Shown here: positions 43,140-52,066 of the stretch, in pieces | Layout of the letters: each line of letters starts with the position of its first letter | Position numbering within the stretch: position 1 is the stretch's first letter | From: an uncultured Muribaculaceae bacterium | GTDB lineage: Bacteria > Bacteroidota > Bacteroidia > Bacteroidales > Muribaculaceae | Reading direction: 5' to 3' | Assembly: GCA_905233845.1 (NCBI GenBank) | Contig: CAJOFH010000004.1 | Coordinates: 19,312 to 83,311 of the forward strand | DNA: 64,000 nucleotides | Translations under genes and position numbers: made by a program | The notes under the pieces: model-generated | Databases searched by the model: none | Seen by the model: only the letters and a program-made list of their open reading frames with translations | What the model was told of the DNA's origin: nothing

Positions 43140-43580
43140 TTACTGAGGAATGGGCGTGTGGCGGCAGTTGCTGCTCCACCATCTTATCGAGAACGAAGCA
43201 ATGACAAAGGTCACTGCAGTAAACAAGATGTTGTAAAACGCAAAAGTGAACTCGGATGTGGAGTAGTCAAAGCCCTCAAGGAAGTTATCAATCACGATAT
43301 AGCACACCACTGGTGTGAGCACGCTGGCAATGCCCAACATCGCCAACCAGTGATACCAGCGGTCGAACTTCACCGAGTTAATCACATAGTAGTAAATGGC
43401 CGCCAAGCCCCATGCCATGGCAATGGTAATGGCTGCCACCGAGCCATAAGCTCCCGTGTTATACATCTGGTCGCTGAAGCCGTTGACATTATAAACAGCC
43501 TCATATAGCTCTACCCTAAAAATCCAGAACAGAACGCTCAAAACCGCTCCAATAACTAGAAATATTACTTTATCTCGCAT
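43140..43580 (-). CDS. Four-helix membrane protein
   Basis: A 146-aa protein with four hydrophobic helices at about 4-24, 46-67, 76-98 and 112-133 (for example VIFLVIGAVLSVLFWIF and FAFYNILFTAVTFVIASFSI), and a short polar C-terminus. I do not recognise the family and see no motif. It starts 11 bp after the stop of the vWA-like lipoprotein gene, and the tubulin-like gene follows by 69 bp, so it belongs to this putative operon and could be its membrane anchor. Confidence 0.75.
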   Translation of the reverse strand: MRDKVIFLVIGAVLSVLFWIFRVELYEAVYNVNGFSDQMYNTGAYGSVAAITIAMAWGLAAIYYYVINSVKFDRWYHWLAMLGIASVLTPVVCYIVIDNFLEGFDYSTSEFTFAFYNILFTAVTFVIASFSIRWWSSNCRHTPIPQ

Positions 43581-43591
43581 CTTAAAAAAAT

Positions 43592-45055
43592 TTAGTTTTC
43601 GAGTTTAATTACAATTTTACCATAAGTGTCGTTGCCAGCCGAGAAGGCATCATATATACCCTGCAAAAAGCGTTCCAAACCAAAAGTGGTGGTAGCGAAG
43701 CCAGCCACCGAGGAGTCGGTGTCGCTGGTTGACGACGACTCTTTTATCCAATTGGGGAACTGGTTGGCAAGGGTTATCGACAGTTCATCGTGTGAAGTGT
43801 TGAACTTACCCTTGGCAGTAATCAGGTGTGTCATGCCATCGAGGTAGGTGCGGTTGTTGTTAGTAATGTCATCAGGACTGATGGCACGTATTGTGATTCC
43901 AAAACCGCTCTGCGACTGCACGGTATAGTTTGCCACATTGCTTAAGAACGCGTCATCCTTGTTCAATGGCTTGAGGTTTGCAGCGATAGTAAAGCAAAGT
44001 ATGCCAGTCTCGCGGTCGCCCTCACAGTCAATGAGCTTGTTCTGCTCATCGCGCGCCACTCTGAACCGTCCCACGTTGTCCTTCCAGTCGGGCACCACCT
44101 TCACATTAAGCTCGCTCTGCGCTTGATTGAAACGATAGCTGTTCTTCACTGCACTGGGGTGCAGGAACTTAGCATACTTGTCGTCGGCGCTCATGCGATC
44201 GATAGTCGATGCGTCGGCAACAATTATCAAGTAGAAGGGACGCTTGCCATTATAGGCAAAAGGTTGACCGTTATAAGGATAATACTGTCCGTTGTAGTCG
44301 CCCATCATCTGGTTGACAATGATTGACTTACCTTTATAGGTCTTGAAAATGCTTGTTGCCACGCTGTTCTCCTCGTTGAGGATTTTCTCGATGCTCACGT
44401 CGGCAGTGTTCTGTGGCGAGTAGATGAGGTCGGTAACAAGCACACTCACGTTGCCTGGCTTCTGCGCTTGGATAATCTTCTCGAAGATAAGCTTGAAATC
44501 GGTGTAACTGGCATTGCCAGTACCCTTTGTGCTCTCGTAGATGTTGCGATCCTGCAAGAACGAGTCAACAGTGCCACTATAGGGGTAGATGTTGTCGTTC
44601 ACGATGTTGATTTTAACACCGTCCTTGCTTGGGAAGAAGTTTATGAGATCATTGACAGCCTTCTTGAGCTGGCCGCCACCACCTGGAGTGTCGTAAGGTG
44701 TCATTGAACCGCTACGCTCGAAATAGACTGTGAGCGTGAGCTCTTTGAGTCCGTAGCCCGTGATGTTCCACTTCATGGGTGGACGCAGACTACTACCCAC
44801 TTCGTTGATGTACTTACCCAGAGCCTCGACATTTATATCGCCACTCTCGGTAACAAACTCGGCGTAACTTTTGGGATTCTCCTTGATGAGAGCGCAAATC
44901 TTCTCGTAGCTCGCTTGTGTGGTATCACCGTCGATGAAGGCCTTTTTAACAGCTTTTTCAAGTCCGCCACCACCACACGATGCCACAACCGTTGCCATAG
45001 CCAGCATCACGACAGCAATGCTCAGCATGTTATATACTCGTCTTATCATGTTCAT
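43592..45055 (-). CDS. vWA-like lipoprotein
   Basis: A 487-aa protein from ATG 45055; a TTG at 45061 and an ATG at 45049 are alternatives. The signal ends VVASC with the lipid-attachment Cys at residue 27, then a GGGG spacer. About residues 105-330 look like a von Willebrand factor A domain: TLTVYFERSGSMTPYD is the MIDAS position (Glu where Asp is usual), SYTDFKLIF may supply the MIDAS Thr, and VSVLVTDLIYS the later Asp. vWA domains bind protein partners through a metal ion. It is the first gene of the minus-strand set leading to the tubulin-like and actin-like genes and is likely exposed in the periplasm or on the cell surface. Confidence 0.75.
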   Translation of the reverse strand: MNMIRRVYNMLSIAVVMLAMATVVASCGGGGLEKAVKKAFIDGDTTQASYEKICALIKENPKSYAEFVTESGDINVEALGKYINEVGSSLRPPMKWNITGYGLKELTLTVYFERSGSMTPYDTPGGGGQLKKAVNDLINFFPSKDGVKINIVNDNIYPYSGTVDSFLQDRNIYESTKGTGNASYTDFKLIFEKIIQAQKPGNVSVLVTDLIYSPQNTADVSIEKILNEENSVATSIFKTYKGKSIIVNQMMGDYNGQYYPYNGQPFAYNGKRPFYLIIVADASTIDRMSADDKYAKFLHPSAVKNSYRFNQAQSELNVKVVPDWKDNVGRFRVARDEQNKLIDCEGDRETGILCFTIAANLKPLNKDDAFLSNVANYTVQSQSGFGITIRAISPDDITNNNRTYLDGMTHLITAKGKFNTSHDELSITLANQFPNWIKESSSTSDTDSSVAGFATTTFGLERFLQGIYDAFSAGNDTYGKIVIKLEN

Positions 45056-45127
45056 TCTCAATGTGTTTAAAAACTTTGTTTTTAATAATAGGCAGCAACA
45101 AAGAGTGCTACTTCACCTTATAACCTG

Positions 45128-45135
45128 CAAAACTA
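45128..45135 (-). promoter_or_regulatory. -7 element (TAGTTTTG) for the vWA/tubulin-like/actin-like operon
   Basis: An exact TAnnTTTG match on the minus strand, about 73 bp before the start, in the only sizeable gap (about 165 bp) of the cluster. No TTTG at the ideal -33 distance. Confidence 0.5.
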
Positions 45136-45225
45136 CAAAAAAAAGTTTATTTACACATTAATTAAACAAGAATTAATATAAAAATTAATCTATTCACAAA
45201 ACGAAAAAGTGCAAAGTTGCTCAAA

Positions 45226-46092
45226 TTATGAACGATAAGTTAATAGTTCGATGAAAATAAATATTGTAAATAATGCACTTAATCCAATGAAGATTGTTGA
45301 TTTAAGAATTTTACCTTTTATCTCCTTTTCAGATGAATCAGAATCGGTGGTGGCCAAATTATACCAAAAGAACGATGAAACCAGCACAACGATGGCAATA
45401 ATGATACAATAGAGTTCGAACATGGCAGCGTCCTCATTAAAGAAGCCACCATAAGTTAATGGCAAGATAGCTAGCATGAGCATTATACCTCCTGCAAAAG
45501 TGTTTAAATAATAAACACTCTTTATGCTAGAAATGTGACTAATAAAGCCTCTATAATCCTTAATTTTTCCACGCGACGAACAAACATTTAAAGCTATTAT
45601 TGAGCCGATTACACATGAAACAACTGCAAGTAGTGCCGTAAAATTCATTGGTAAGAAATAGCTAAAAAACCACCCTAAAAGAATACTAATTCCCAACGTG
45701 ACAAGATAAGGCAACACACTCCCTTTGTCGACGTCTTCAGAATTATTCTTATCACTGCTGACAGTTTGTGGAATTTGTTCTTTGTGGTTAGCCTCATTCA
45801 CTTGTAGTTGTGGAGTTTGTTCATTCGTTGCATGCGATGGCAGGTTCATATCGGTTACTGCCTGTGAGAAAAGCAGGTTTCGTGCTTTGTGGTAATGTTG
45901 TGATAAGCATCCACTAAAGTAAGGATAGAACCCTTGCTTGTCGGAAATTAGGTTGACACAACATTCATACCATTTCTCGATGGTTTCGTTGTCTTGGAAG
46001 TTATAAAAGACAATACCCTCGTCAATCATTCTCACTATCTCATGTTTGTATTGATTACCATCAAGGGCTTGCAGAAGTTGTAATCGATTCAT
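45226..46092 (-). CDS. Five-helix membrane protein of unknown function
   Basis: A 288-aa protein. Residues 1-75 are a soluble helical region containing WYECCVNLISDKQGFYPYFS. A polar linker follows, then about five membrane helices between 125 and 285 (for example LVTLGISILLGWFFSYFLP and ELYCIIIAIVVLVSSFFWY). I do not recognise a family. It begins 27 bp after the upstream zinc-ribbon gene and is probably co-transcribed with it. Both sit directly upstream of the vWA/tubulin-like/actin-like set. Confidence 0.7.
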   Translation of the reverse strand: MNRLQLLQALDGNQYKHEIVRMIDEGIVFYNFQDNETIEKWYECCVNLISDKQGFYPYFSGCLSQHYHKARNLLFSQAVTDMNLPSHATNEQTPQLQVNEANHKEQIPQTVSSDKNNSEDVDKGSVLPYLVTLGISILLGWFFSYFLPMNFTALLAVVSCVIGSIIALNVCSSRGKIKDYRGFISHISSIKSVYYLNTFAGGIMLMLAILPLTYGGFFNEDAAMFELYCIIIAIVVLVSSFFWYNLATTDSDSSEKEIKGKILKSTIFIGLSALFTIFIFIELLTYRS

Positions 46093-46119
46093 TGTAAGCC
46101 AAATATATAATAAAAACTT

Positions 46120-47232
46120 TTAATAGTTATCATCATCGTAATAAGGGCCACCATCATCATAAACAATGCCGCCTTCTTCATCATATCCAGCTATTTTATA
46201 GATTTCATAGTTGGTGCTTTCGTCACCATGATATTCGTTTCCCTCGGCATCAACACCATGGTAATAGTCTCCATCGGGATAATAGTGGATATTTTCACTG
46301 TCATCTTCAGGCTCATCTTCTTCAGATTCATAATCTTCAGACTCATCATAATCATATTTATTTTCGCTTGAATGTGAGACACTTTGCTCATAATATGTTG
46401 CATTAGTGCTTGTAGAAGATTGGTTGGTTGACTGTGTGACTGATGTGGGGATAGTGTCGTAGTAGGTTTCGACATTATGAGATACATTATCCTTGCTACA
46501 AGAGACATTTTTTAATAGTAATACTAAAAACAGTGTTGCCACCAAGATTAAAAAAGCAACCAAAAAATTGTGATTGGACTGTTTCTCGTCAGTTTGCTTA
46601 ACTATGGGGTCAGTGTCAGTCCAATCAAATTCTTGTCCACAATTATAGCATGCTTTAGCATCTTTTTTTATGTTGACGCCACATGATGGACACACAAATT
46701 CATGACCATTGCTCTGCGCTGTGTCAATGGGCGTGTCCACTGCCTTTTTTGATAGGTCGTGCTGTTCTATAGAATCAGCTTGCGGCAAGTGAAAATCACT
46801 AGGAGGCAAAACAGGTGGGACTATATCTGATATGTTACTTGTTGTAGACTGGTTTTCAGGTTCTTGTGGCGGATTATTTAAATTATTGTCCTTCAACTGC
46901 ATTTGAGTCTCAACAGGTAGTTCTGTGTCTTGATAATCATGGCCGTGTTGTGACTCTTTTGTTACCTCTTTTTCTTGTTTCTTCTTTAGCTCTTGTAATT
47001 CTTGTTGCTGCACTTGTTGCTCGTGACGCAAGTTGTCGAGCTCTTTACGCAAGATGTCAACCGTCTGTTGAGATACTGCAGGATTGTTATCCTGTGAATC
47101 ATCGAGGGTGGGCTGGAGACCGACCTTTATTTTAGCCAAACACTGTGGGCACACCACAGTCATGTCGCTAGCTTCAAGTGTATTAAGCGTCGCATCAATT
47201 ATTTTTCCGCATTTTGGACAAGAAATAATCAT
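46120..47232 (-). CDS. Zinc-ribbon, coiled-coil membrane protein with acidic C-terminus
   Basis: A 370-aa protein. The N-terminal ribbon (CPKCGKIIDATLNTLEASDM, then CPQCL) is paralogous to the ribbon starting the 35880 protein. A Gln-rich coiled coil lies at about 60-95 (LDNLRHEQQVQQQELQELKK). A second ribbon occurs near 175-200 (CPSCGVNIKKDAKACYNCGQ). One membrane helix (about 223-243) separates it from a strongly acidic extracytoplasmic tail rich in Asp, Glu and Tyr with DGDYYHGVDAEGNEYHG-like phrases. No catalytic motif is seen. It is the first gene of a two-gene unit with the five-helix protein, with a -7 element just upstream. Confidence 0.75.
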   Translation of the reverse strand: MIISCPKCGKIIDATLNTLEASDMTVVCPQCLAKIKVGLQPTLDDSQDNNPAVSQQTVDILRKELDNLRHEQQVQQQELQELKKKQEKEVTKESQHGHDYQDTELPVETQMQLKDNNLNNPPQEPENQSTTSNISDIVPPVLPPSDFHLPQADSIEQHDLSKKAVDTPIDTAQSNGHEFVCPSCGVNIKKDAKACYNCGQEFDWTDTDPIVKQTDEKQSNHNFLVAFLILVATLFLVLLLKNVSCSKDNVSHNVETYYDTIPTSVTQSTNQSSTSTNATYYEQSVSHSSENKYDYDESEDYESEEDEPEDDSENIHYYPDGDYYHGVDAEGNEYHGDESTNYEIYKIAGYDEEGGIVYDDGGPYYDDDNY

Positions 47233-47249
47233 TTTCGGTTAAATTTTTA

Positions 47250-47257
47250 CAAAGGTA
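47250..47257 (-). promoter_or_regulatory. -7 element (TACCTTTG) for zinc-ribbon membrane protein gene
   Basis: An exact TAnnTTTG match on the minus strand, about 18 bp before the ATG. No clear -33 box. Confidence 0.5.
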
Positions 47258-47501
47258 CACACATGCCTAATGACCGATTCGGGTTTAAGGCAAGTGACAA
47301 TTCTTTGACGCCCAAATTTACTACAAAAATCTATATCAACAAAAAATAACCCTATAAAGTTTTGAAATATAGCCCCTCAACATCTTTAGTGAAATGACCG
47401 TCGATTAGTTGGTTTGGCTTTAAATTCTTGTGATTTGGCGTAGTATAAACAGTGCAAAACAGCCGTTTTTGCATAAAAACGTCACAAAATTGCTCAACAT
47501 T

Positions 47502-47532
47502 TTTGCCATTAAATAAAAAATGTATACCTTTG
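47502..47532 (+). promoter_or_regulatory. Promoter for PpiD-like gene
   Basis: TTTG (47502-47505), 19 bp, TACCTTTG (47525-47532): an exact consensus promoter with a leader of about 54 nt. The rest of the 358-bp gap 47233-47590 shows nothing else. Confidence 0.75.
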
Positions 47533-47590
47533 CGTGCTATTTTTGTGAAGTATCTATTTTTGCAAATAAAAAACATAAAAATAATTTATA

Positions 47591-49693
47591 ATGGCAGCAT
47601 TAGAAAAAATTAGAAAAAGAGCCGCAATTCTTACTATCGTCATTGGCGCAGGTCTTTTGGCGTTTATCCTAGAAGAGGCGGTACGTGCGTCGGGAGCATT
47701 CACTACCGACACGCTCGCAGCAAAAGTAGGCAGCGAGAAAATTGAGATGCAAGAGTTCCAAAATCTGTCACAGGCACGTCAGCAACAGCAAGATGCCGAC
47801 AATAAAGTTGACCCTGCAGTGACACAACAGCAAATCTTGCAAGAAGTTATTCAAGAAAAATTGCTCGAGCAAGAGTGCAACGATGCTAATATCACAGTCA
47901 CTGGCAATGAGGTTGCCGAGCTTATGGTTAACAATCCTCCTCAATCTATCCAGCAGCTGTGCCAGCAAAACGGCATTGACCCAAAGAGCTTGTTCGACCT
48001 GCTCAAAAACCCAAACGCTGACCCCAATGATCAGGCACTGGCGCAGGTGAGAGCTATCTATGAGCAAGAGTCTCAAAAGATGGCCAACCAACTGCTTCAG
48101 GCCAAGCTTGGAATGCTTCTTATGGGTTGCCTTCAGGCCAACGATATCGACATTGAGCAAACTCTTGAGGGCAGCACTGTATATAATGCTACTTATGCCA
48201 AAGTTGACTACACCACCGTAGACGACAAAAACATCAAGATTACTGATGCTGAACTTCAAGAAGCCTACAACAAGTATAAGAACCTGTTCAAGATTGACGA
48301 GGAAGCACGTCGTGTTCACTACATTAAGGTTAACATCGACCCATCGGCACAAGACAAGGCCGCTGCTAACAGCAAAATCAACAAGATTTATGCCGACCTG
48401 CAGAACCAACCTGGTATCAGCGGTGTGCGCTCTAACAGCGACGTGGTGCTCGACTCGGTGACTACCACTCAGAACGACAAACAGGTCTTTGGCGCAAAGA
48501 CTGAGAACAAAGACGAGACTTTCAAGAATCTCGTGGCAGGAGGTCTCAACGCTTGCGAGAAGAAAGACCCAACAGGTCGCGACCGCAATACTTTCATGTA
48601 TAAGGTTACCAGCACCTTCCAGAGCATCGACTCCATTGGTCTTGACATGGTACTCGTTCAGGGTCCCAAGGCTCGTCAGGACTCAGTAATGGCGCTACTC
48701 GATGGTGGCATGGAGGCAGACTCTCTCGCTAAAGATCCTAACATTCAGATTCAAAAGAGCAATCCTCAGCAGCTGATACGTGCATTCCAACTTCCTGACT
48801 CTATTCGTACTAAGGTTAACGCTAACGCCAACGGTAACTTCTTTACCTGGCAGGCCAACGATCAGGGAGCCATGATTGCCAAGGTGGCTCAATCCAAGCC
48901 AGCAATCACTTTCTACAACATTGCACGCGCTAAGTTTGTTGATTACCCCAGCGAGGCTACCGTCACTCAGCTTCAGAGCGAGTTGCAGAAGTACTTGAAC
49001 AAGAACAAAGACATTGCCGCCTTTGAGAAGAATGCCAAGGCCGCTCACTACGAAATCGTAGAGGAGATAATCACTCCCGCTACCACTCAGCTGGGCGCTC
49101 AGTCTTCACAGTTTGGCATGATGCCTGGTATCAACGAGAGCCGCAAGGCCGTGAAATGGGCGTTTGAGAGCAAGCCCGGTGCTATTTCTCAAATCTTCAC
49201 CAGCGACACCGAGATGCTTGTTGTTGCCGTTGACGAAGTGTACAATGACTACACACCTTTCAACGACCCAAGCACTAAGCAGAAACTCACCGAACTTGTT
49301 AAGAGCGAAAAGAAGGGTGAGTACCTGATGAAGCAATACAAAGACAAGGCCAATGATGTGGCAGGCTATGCCGCTCTGATGAAGTGCGACGTTGACAGCG
49401 CAAGCATTGCTATGGGTGCTCCACAACAGATGCTCGAAGGTAAAGTAGCTGGCGTGCTCGCAGGACTTGGCAACAAGGCCCAAGGCAAGGTACAGCTTAT
49501 CGCTGGACGCAACGCCATCTATGCCGTTCAAGTCAACAGCATCGATCCACCTCGTGGAAAATTGGAAGACAAGAACATCAAGAATCAAATGGCTATGCAA
49601 TACCGCCAGCAGCACTTCCCTGTTCAGCAGATGCTGGGATCTATTTTGCAAAACAGCCGCAAGGTAAAGAACAATCTCATCAAGTTCAGCTAA
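47591..49693 (+). CDS. PpiD/SurA-like periplasmic peptidyl-prolyl isomerase
   Basis: A 700-aa protein. One N-terminal membrane helix (AAILTIVIGAGLLAFILEEAV) anchors a periplasmic body. A SurA_N-type chaperone region follows (VGSEKIEMQEFQNLSQARQQ, VTQQQILQEVIQEKLLEQEC). A parvulin-like segment lies in the middle, and a C-terminal region of the PpiD type includes MLEGKVAGVLAGLGNKAQGK and VQVNSIDPPRGKLEDKN. It probably helps newly exported proteins fold at the Sec translocon; parvulin activity may be weak, as in E. coli PpiD. It is a single-gene unit with consensus promoter and terminator. Confidence 0.88.
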   Translation: MAALEKIRKRAAILTIVIGAGLLAFILEEAVRASGAFTTDTLAAKVGSEKIEMQEFQNLSQARQQQQDADNKVDPAVTQQQILQEVIQEKLLEQECNDANITVTGNEVAELMVNNPPQSIQQLCQQNGIDPKSLFDLLKNPNADPNDQALAQVRAIYEQESQKMANQLLQAKLGMLLMGCLQANDIDIEQTLEGSTVYNATYAKVDYTTVDDKNIKITDAELQEAYNKYKNLFKIDEEARRVHYIKVNIDPSAQDKAAANSKINKIYADLQNQPGISGVRSNSDVVLDSVTTTQNDKQVFGAKTENKDETFKNLVAGGLNACEKKDPTGRDRNTFMYKVTSTFQSIDSIGLDMVLVQGPKARQDSVMALLDGGMEADSLAKDPNIQIQKSNPQQLIRAFQLPDSIRTKVNANANGNFFTWQANDQGAMIAKVAQSKPAITFYNIARAKFVDYPSEATVTQLQSELQKYLNKNKDIAAFEKNAKAAHYEIVEEIITPATTQLGAQSSQFGMMPGINESRKAVKWAFESKPGAISQIFTSDTEMLVVAVDEVYNDYTPFNDPSTKQKLTELVKSEKKGEYLMKQYKDKANDVAGYAALMKCDVDSASIAMGAPQQMLEGKVAGVLAGLGNKAQGKVQLIAGRNAIYAVQVNSIDPPRGKLEDKNIKNQMAMQYRQQHFPVQQMLGSILQNSRKVKNNLIKFS

Positions 49694-49714
49694 TTTGTAG
49701 AACTTGAAATGAAT

Positions 49715-49750
49715 AAAGGGTGTTGGGCAATAGCTCAGCACCTTTTTTTT
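49715..49750 (+). terminator. Rho-independent terminator after PpiD-like gene
   Basis: AAAGGGTGTTGGGC pairs imperfectly with GCTCAGCACCTTT, followed by a run of eight T. Confidence 0.75.
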
Positions 49751-49759
49751 GAGTAAAAA

Positions 49760-49791
49760 GTTGTGAAAAACCAAAATTATGACTAACTTTG
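49760..49791 (+). promoter_or_regulatory. Promoter for sufE
   Basis: GTTG (49760-49763), 20 bp, TAACTTTG (49784-49791). The start near 49797 leaves about 22 nt to ATG 49819 and rules out the upstream TTG-like start. Confidence 0.65.
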
Positions 49792-49818
49792 ACCGATTTA
49801 TATATACATTTCTATAAA

Positions 49819-50247
49819 ATGGCTGAAATCAACCAAATTCAAGACGAGATAATCGAGGAGTTCGCCGACATGGACGACTGGATGGACCGCTACGCCTACA
49901 TCATTGAGATGGGCAACGCACTCGATGCGCTCGATGAGAGCCAAAAGACTCCCGACAACCTAATCGACGGCTGTCAGAGCCGTCTTTGGCTTGATGCGCA
50001 ATACAGCGACGGAGTGGTAACCTACCGTGCCGACAGCGACGCCATCATCGTCAAGGGCATTGTGGCTATGCTCATTCGTGTGCTATCAGGACAAAAGCCA
50101 CAGGACATTGTCGACGCCGACCTCTACTTCATCGACCGCATAGGTCTGCGCGACCACCTCTCACCCACACGCAGCAATGGTCTTCTCTCGATGCTCAAGC
50201 AGATGCGCGCCTATGCTATGGCATTTGCTGCAATGCATAATTCATAA
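49819..50247 (+). CDS. sufE: SufE family cysteine desulfurase sulfur-acceptor protein
   Basis: A 142-aa protein from ATG 49819. It matches SufE throughout: EEFADMDDWMDRYAYIIEMG, the sulfur-accepting Cys in NLIDGCQSRLWLDAQ, and the C-terminal LSPTRSNGLLSMLKQMRAYA. SufE takes persulfide sulfur from SufS and passes it to the SufBCD scaffold for Fe-S cluster assembly. The other suf genes are not nearby. The fourteen last bases overlap a CATAAT-type minisatellite. The peptide transporter gene follows after about 95 bp. Confidence 0.93.
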   Translation: MAEINQIQDEIIEEFADMDDWMDRYAYIIEMGNALDALDESQKTPDNLIDGCQSRLWLDAQYSDGVVTYRADSDAIIVKGIVAMLIRVLSGQKPQDIVDADLYFIDRIGLRDHLSPTRSNGLLSMLKQMRAYAMAFAAMHNS

Positions 50248-50265
50248 TGCACAATGCATAATCAA
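50224..50265. repeat. AATGCATAAT-type minisatellite at sufE end
   Basis: Four imperfect copies of an AATGCATAAT/AATTCATAAT/AATGCACAAT unit spanning the last codons and stop of sufE. Confidence 0.7.
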
Positions 50266-50342
50266 GAAAGACAACTCCTTTCGACTCTTAACTTTGAACT
50301 ATAAACTAAATAAAATATTAACTTAAAAAACTATTACAATTT

Positions 50343-51926
50343 ATGTTTAAAGGACATCCTAAAGGGTTAATCCCCGCCGCGTTGAGCAACATGGGTGAAC
50401 GCTTCGGCTACTACATTATGGCGGCCGTGTTGTCACTTTTTTTGTGTTCAAAATTTGGATTAGGCGATGAAACTGCCGCTTTAATTTATTCTATTTTCTT
50501 GGCTGCAATTTATGTATTGAGCCTTGTGGGTGGTGTAATTGCTGACAGGACTCAAAACTACAAGGGTACAATCATGGCTGGTATCATAGTAATGGCATTA
50601 GGTTATGTTGCCCTTGCAATACCCATTACAGCTACAAAAGGAACCATGGCTTTCCTTTTGACTCTTACATGCACAGCTTTGGTTTTCATTGCTTTTGGTA
50701 ACGGATTGTTTAAAGGTAATCTTCAAGCAATTGTAGGACAAATGTATGATGAAATGGAGGCTGAAGAAGCTAAAAAAGGGCCTGAGGCGCTTAAGGCAGT
50801 TCAAGGCAAACGTGACACAGGCTTCCAAATCTTTTATGTATTTATTAACATCGGAGGTCTTGTAGCCCCATTTATAGCACCATTTTTACGTAGTTGGTGG
50901 TTAGGTCGATTTGGATATAAATATGTGGCCGAATTACCTTCTCTTTGCCATCAATTTATTGATAACACTCTTCCAGCTGATCAAATGGTCAATTTACAAC
51001 AATATATGACAAAGGCTGGAATCACAGGTGCTGCAAGTATTGATACTTGTCAAGACTACTTAGCTGTATTTAATCAAGGTGTGCATTTTGCGTTCATCGC
51101 TTCGGTAGTGGCAATGTTGATTTCTCTTGCCATATTCTTGGCTAAAAAGAATCTTTTCCCAACACCGGCTAAGAAAGAAACTGTCGATGTCAATATCTCA
51201 CCTGAGGAAAAAGCCGCAATGGCAAAGGAGTTGAGACAACGTCTTTATGCTTTGTTTGCTGTGCTTGGTGTGGTTATTTTCTTCTGGTTCTCATTCCACC
51301 AGAATGGCGTTACCCTTTCATTCTTCACTCGTGATTATGTTATTAGCGATATGTTCCCAGCAGAATTATGGCAGGCAGTAAATCCATTCTTTGTGATTGT
51401 GCTCACTCCTATAATAATGTTGATTTTTGGTAGATTGAGCAAGAAAGGTAAAGAGATATCCACTCCTCGCAAGATTGCTTATGGTATGTTTATTGCTGGA
51501 TTAGCATATCTTTTCCTTGCCATCTATTCTTATGTGGCAAATTATCCTTCATCTGTTGAGTTCTTGAAGATAGATGCAACAACAAGAGAAGCTATGAAAG
51601 CCGGACCTTGGGTTATGATTGTTACTTATTTCTTGTTAACTGTAGCAGAGCTATTTATTTCTCCTCTTGGTTTGTCTTTTGTCTCAAAAGTCGCACCAAA
51701 GACAATGCTTGGTCTTTGCCAGGGATTATGGCTTGGAACAACCGCAATTGGTAATATATTATTGCCTATTGGCACATTAATGTACAAGAATATTTCTCTT
51801 TGGCAATGCTGGGGAGTATTCATCATCGTTTGCCTCATCTCAATGGGCGTGATGCTCGGAATGGTGAAGTGGCTCGAACGAGTTACTAGCGACAAACCAG
51901 TCGAAACTGAAAAAGCAGCCGAGTAA
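50343..51926 (+). CDS. POT/PTR2 family proton-dependent oligopeptide transporter
   Basis: A 527-aa MFS protein with about 12-14 helices. The POT signature lies in the first helix, SNMGERFGYYIMAAVLSLFL (ExxERFxYY), with GNGLFKGNLQAIVG further on. It imports di- and tripeptides with protons. A long cytoplasmic insert (DEMEAEEAKKGPEALKAVQG) lies between helices. The gene body (about 50450-51810) is AT-richer than both its own ends and the paralogue downstream, suggesting a mosaic origin. A TAACTTTG at 50289-50296 may be its -7 element. It is separated from the second transporter by a terminator. Confidence 0.92.
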   Translation: MFKGHPKGLIPAALSNMGERFGYYIMAAVLSLFLCSKFGLGDETAALIYSIFLAAIYVLSLVGGVIADRTQNYKGTIMAGIIVMALGYVALAIPITATKGTMAFLLTLTCTALVFIAFGNGLFKGNLQAIVGQMYDEMEAEEAKKGPEALKAVQGKRDTGFQIFYVFINIGGLVAPFIAPFLRSWWLGRFGYKYVAELPSLCHQFIDNTLPADQMVNLQQYMTKAGITGAASIDTCQDYLAVFNQGVHFAFIASVVAMLISLAIFLAKKNLFPTPAKKETVDVNISPEEKAAMAKELRQRLYALFAVLGVVIFFWFSFHQNGVTLSFFTRDYVISDMFPAELWQAVNPFFVIVLTPIIMLIFGRLSKKGKEISTPRKIAYGMFIAGLAYLFLAIYSYVANYPSSVEFLKIDATTREAMKAGPWVMIVTYFLLTVAELFISPLGLSFVSKVAPKTMLGLCQGLWLGTTAIGNILLPIGTLMYKNISLWQCWGVFIIVCLISMGVMLGMVKWLERVTSDKPVETEKAAE

Positions 51927-51949
51927 CACATAATTTTTATAATAAACTC

Positions 51950-51996
51950 AATAAGCCGAGGGGCTGAGCTACATCAACCCTTCGGCTTTATTGTTA
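51950..51996 (+). terminator. Rho-independent terminator between transporter genes
   Basis: AATAAGCCGAGGG pairs with CCCTTCGGCTTTATT, with an inner CTGA/TCA extension, followed by TTGTT. Confidence 0.8.
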
Positions 51997-52066
51997 AAGA
52001 ATGACAAGGAATGGGCTCAGCCCACTTGACACTTTCTTCAAATTTTAACTTAACACTTATATTATT

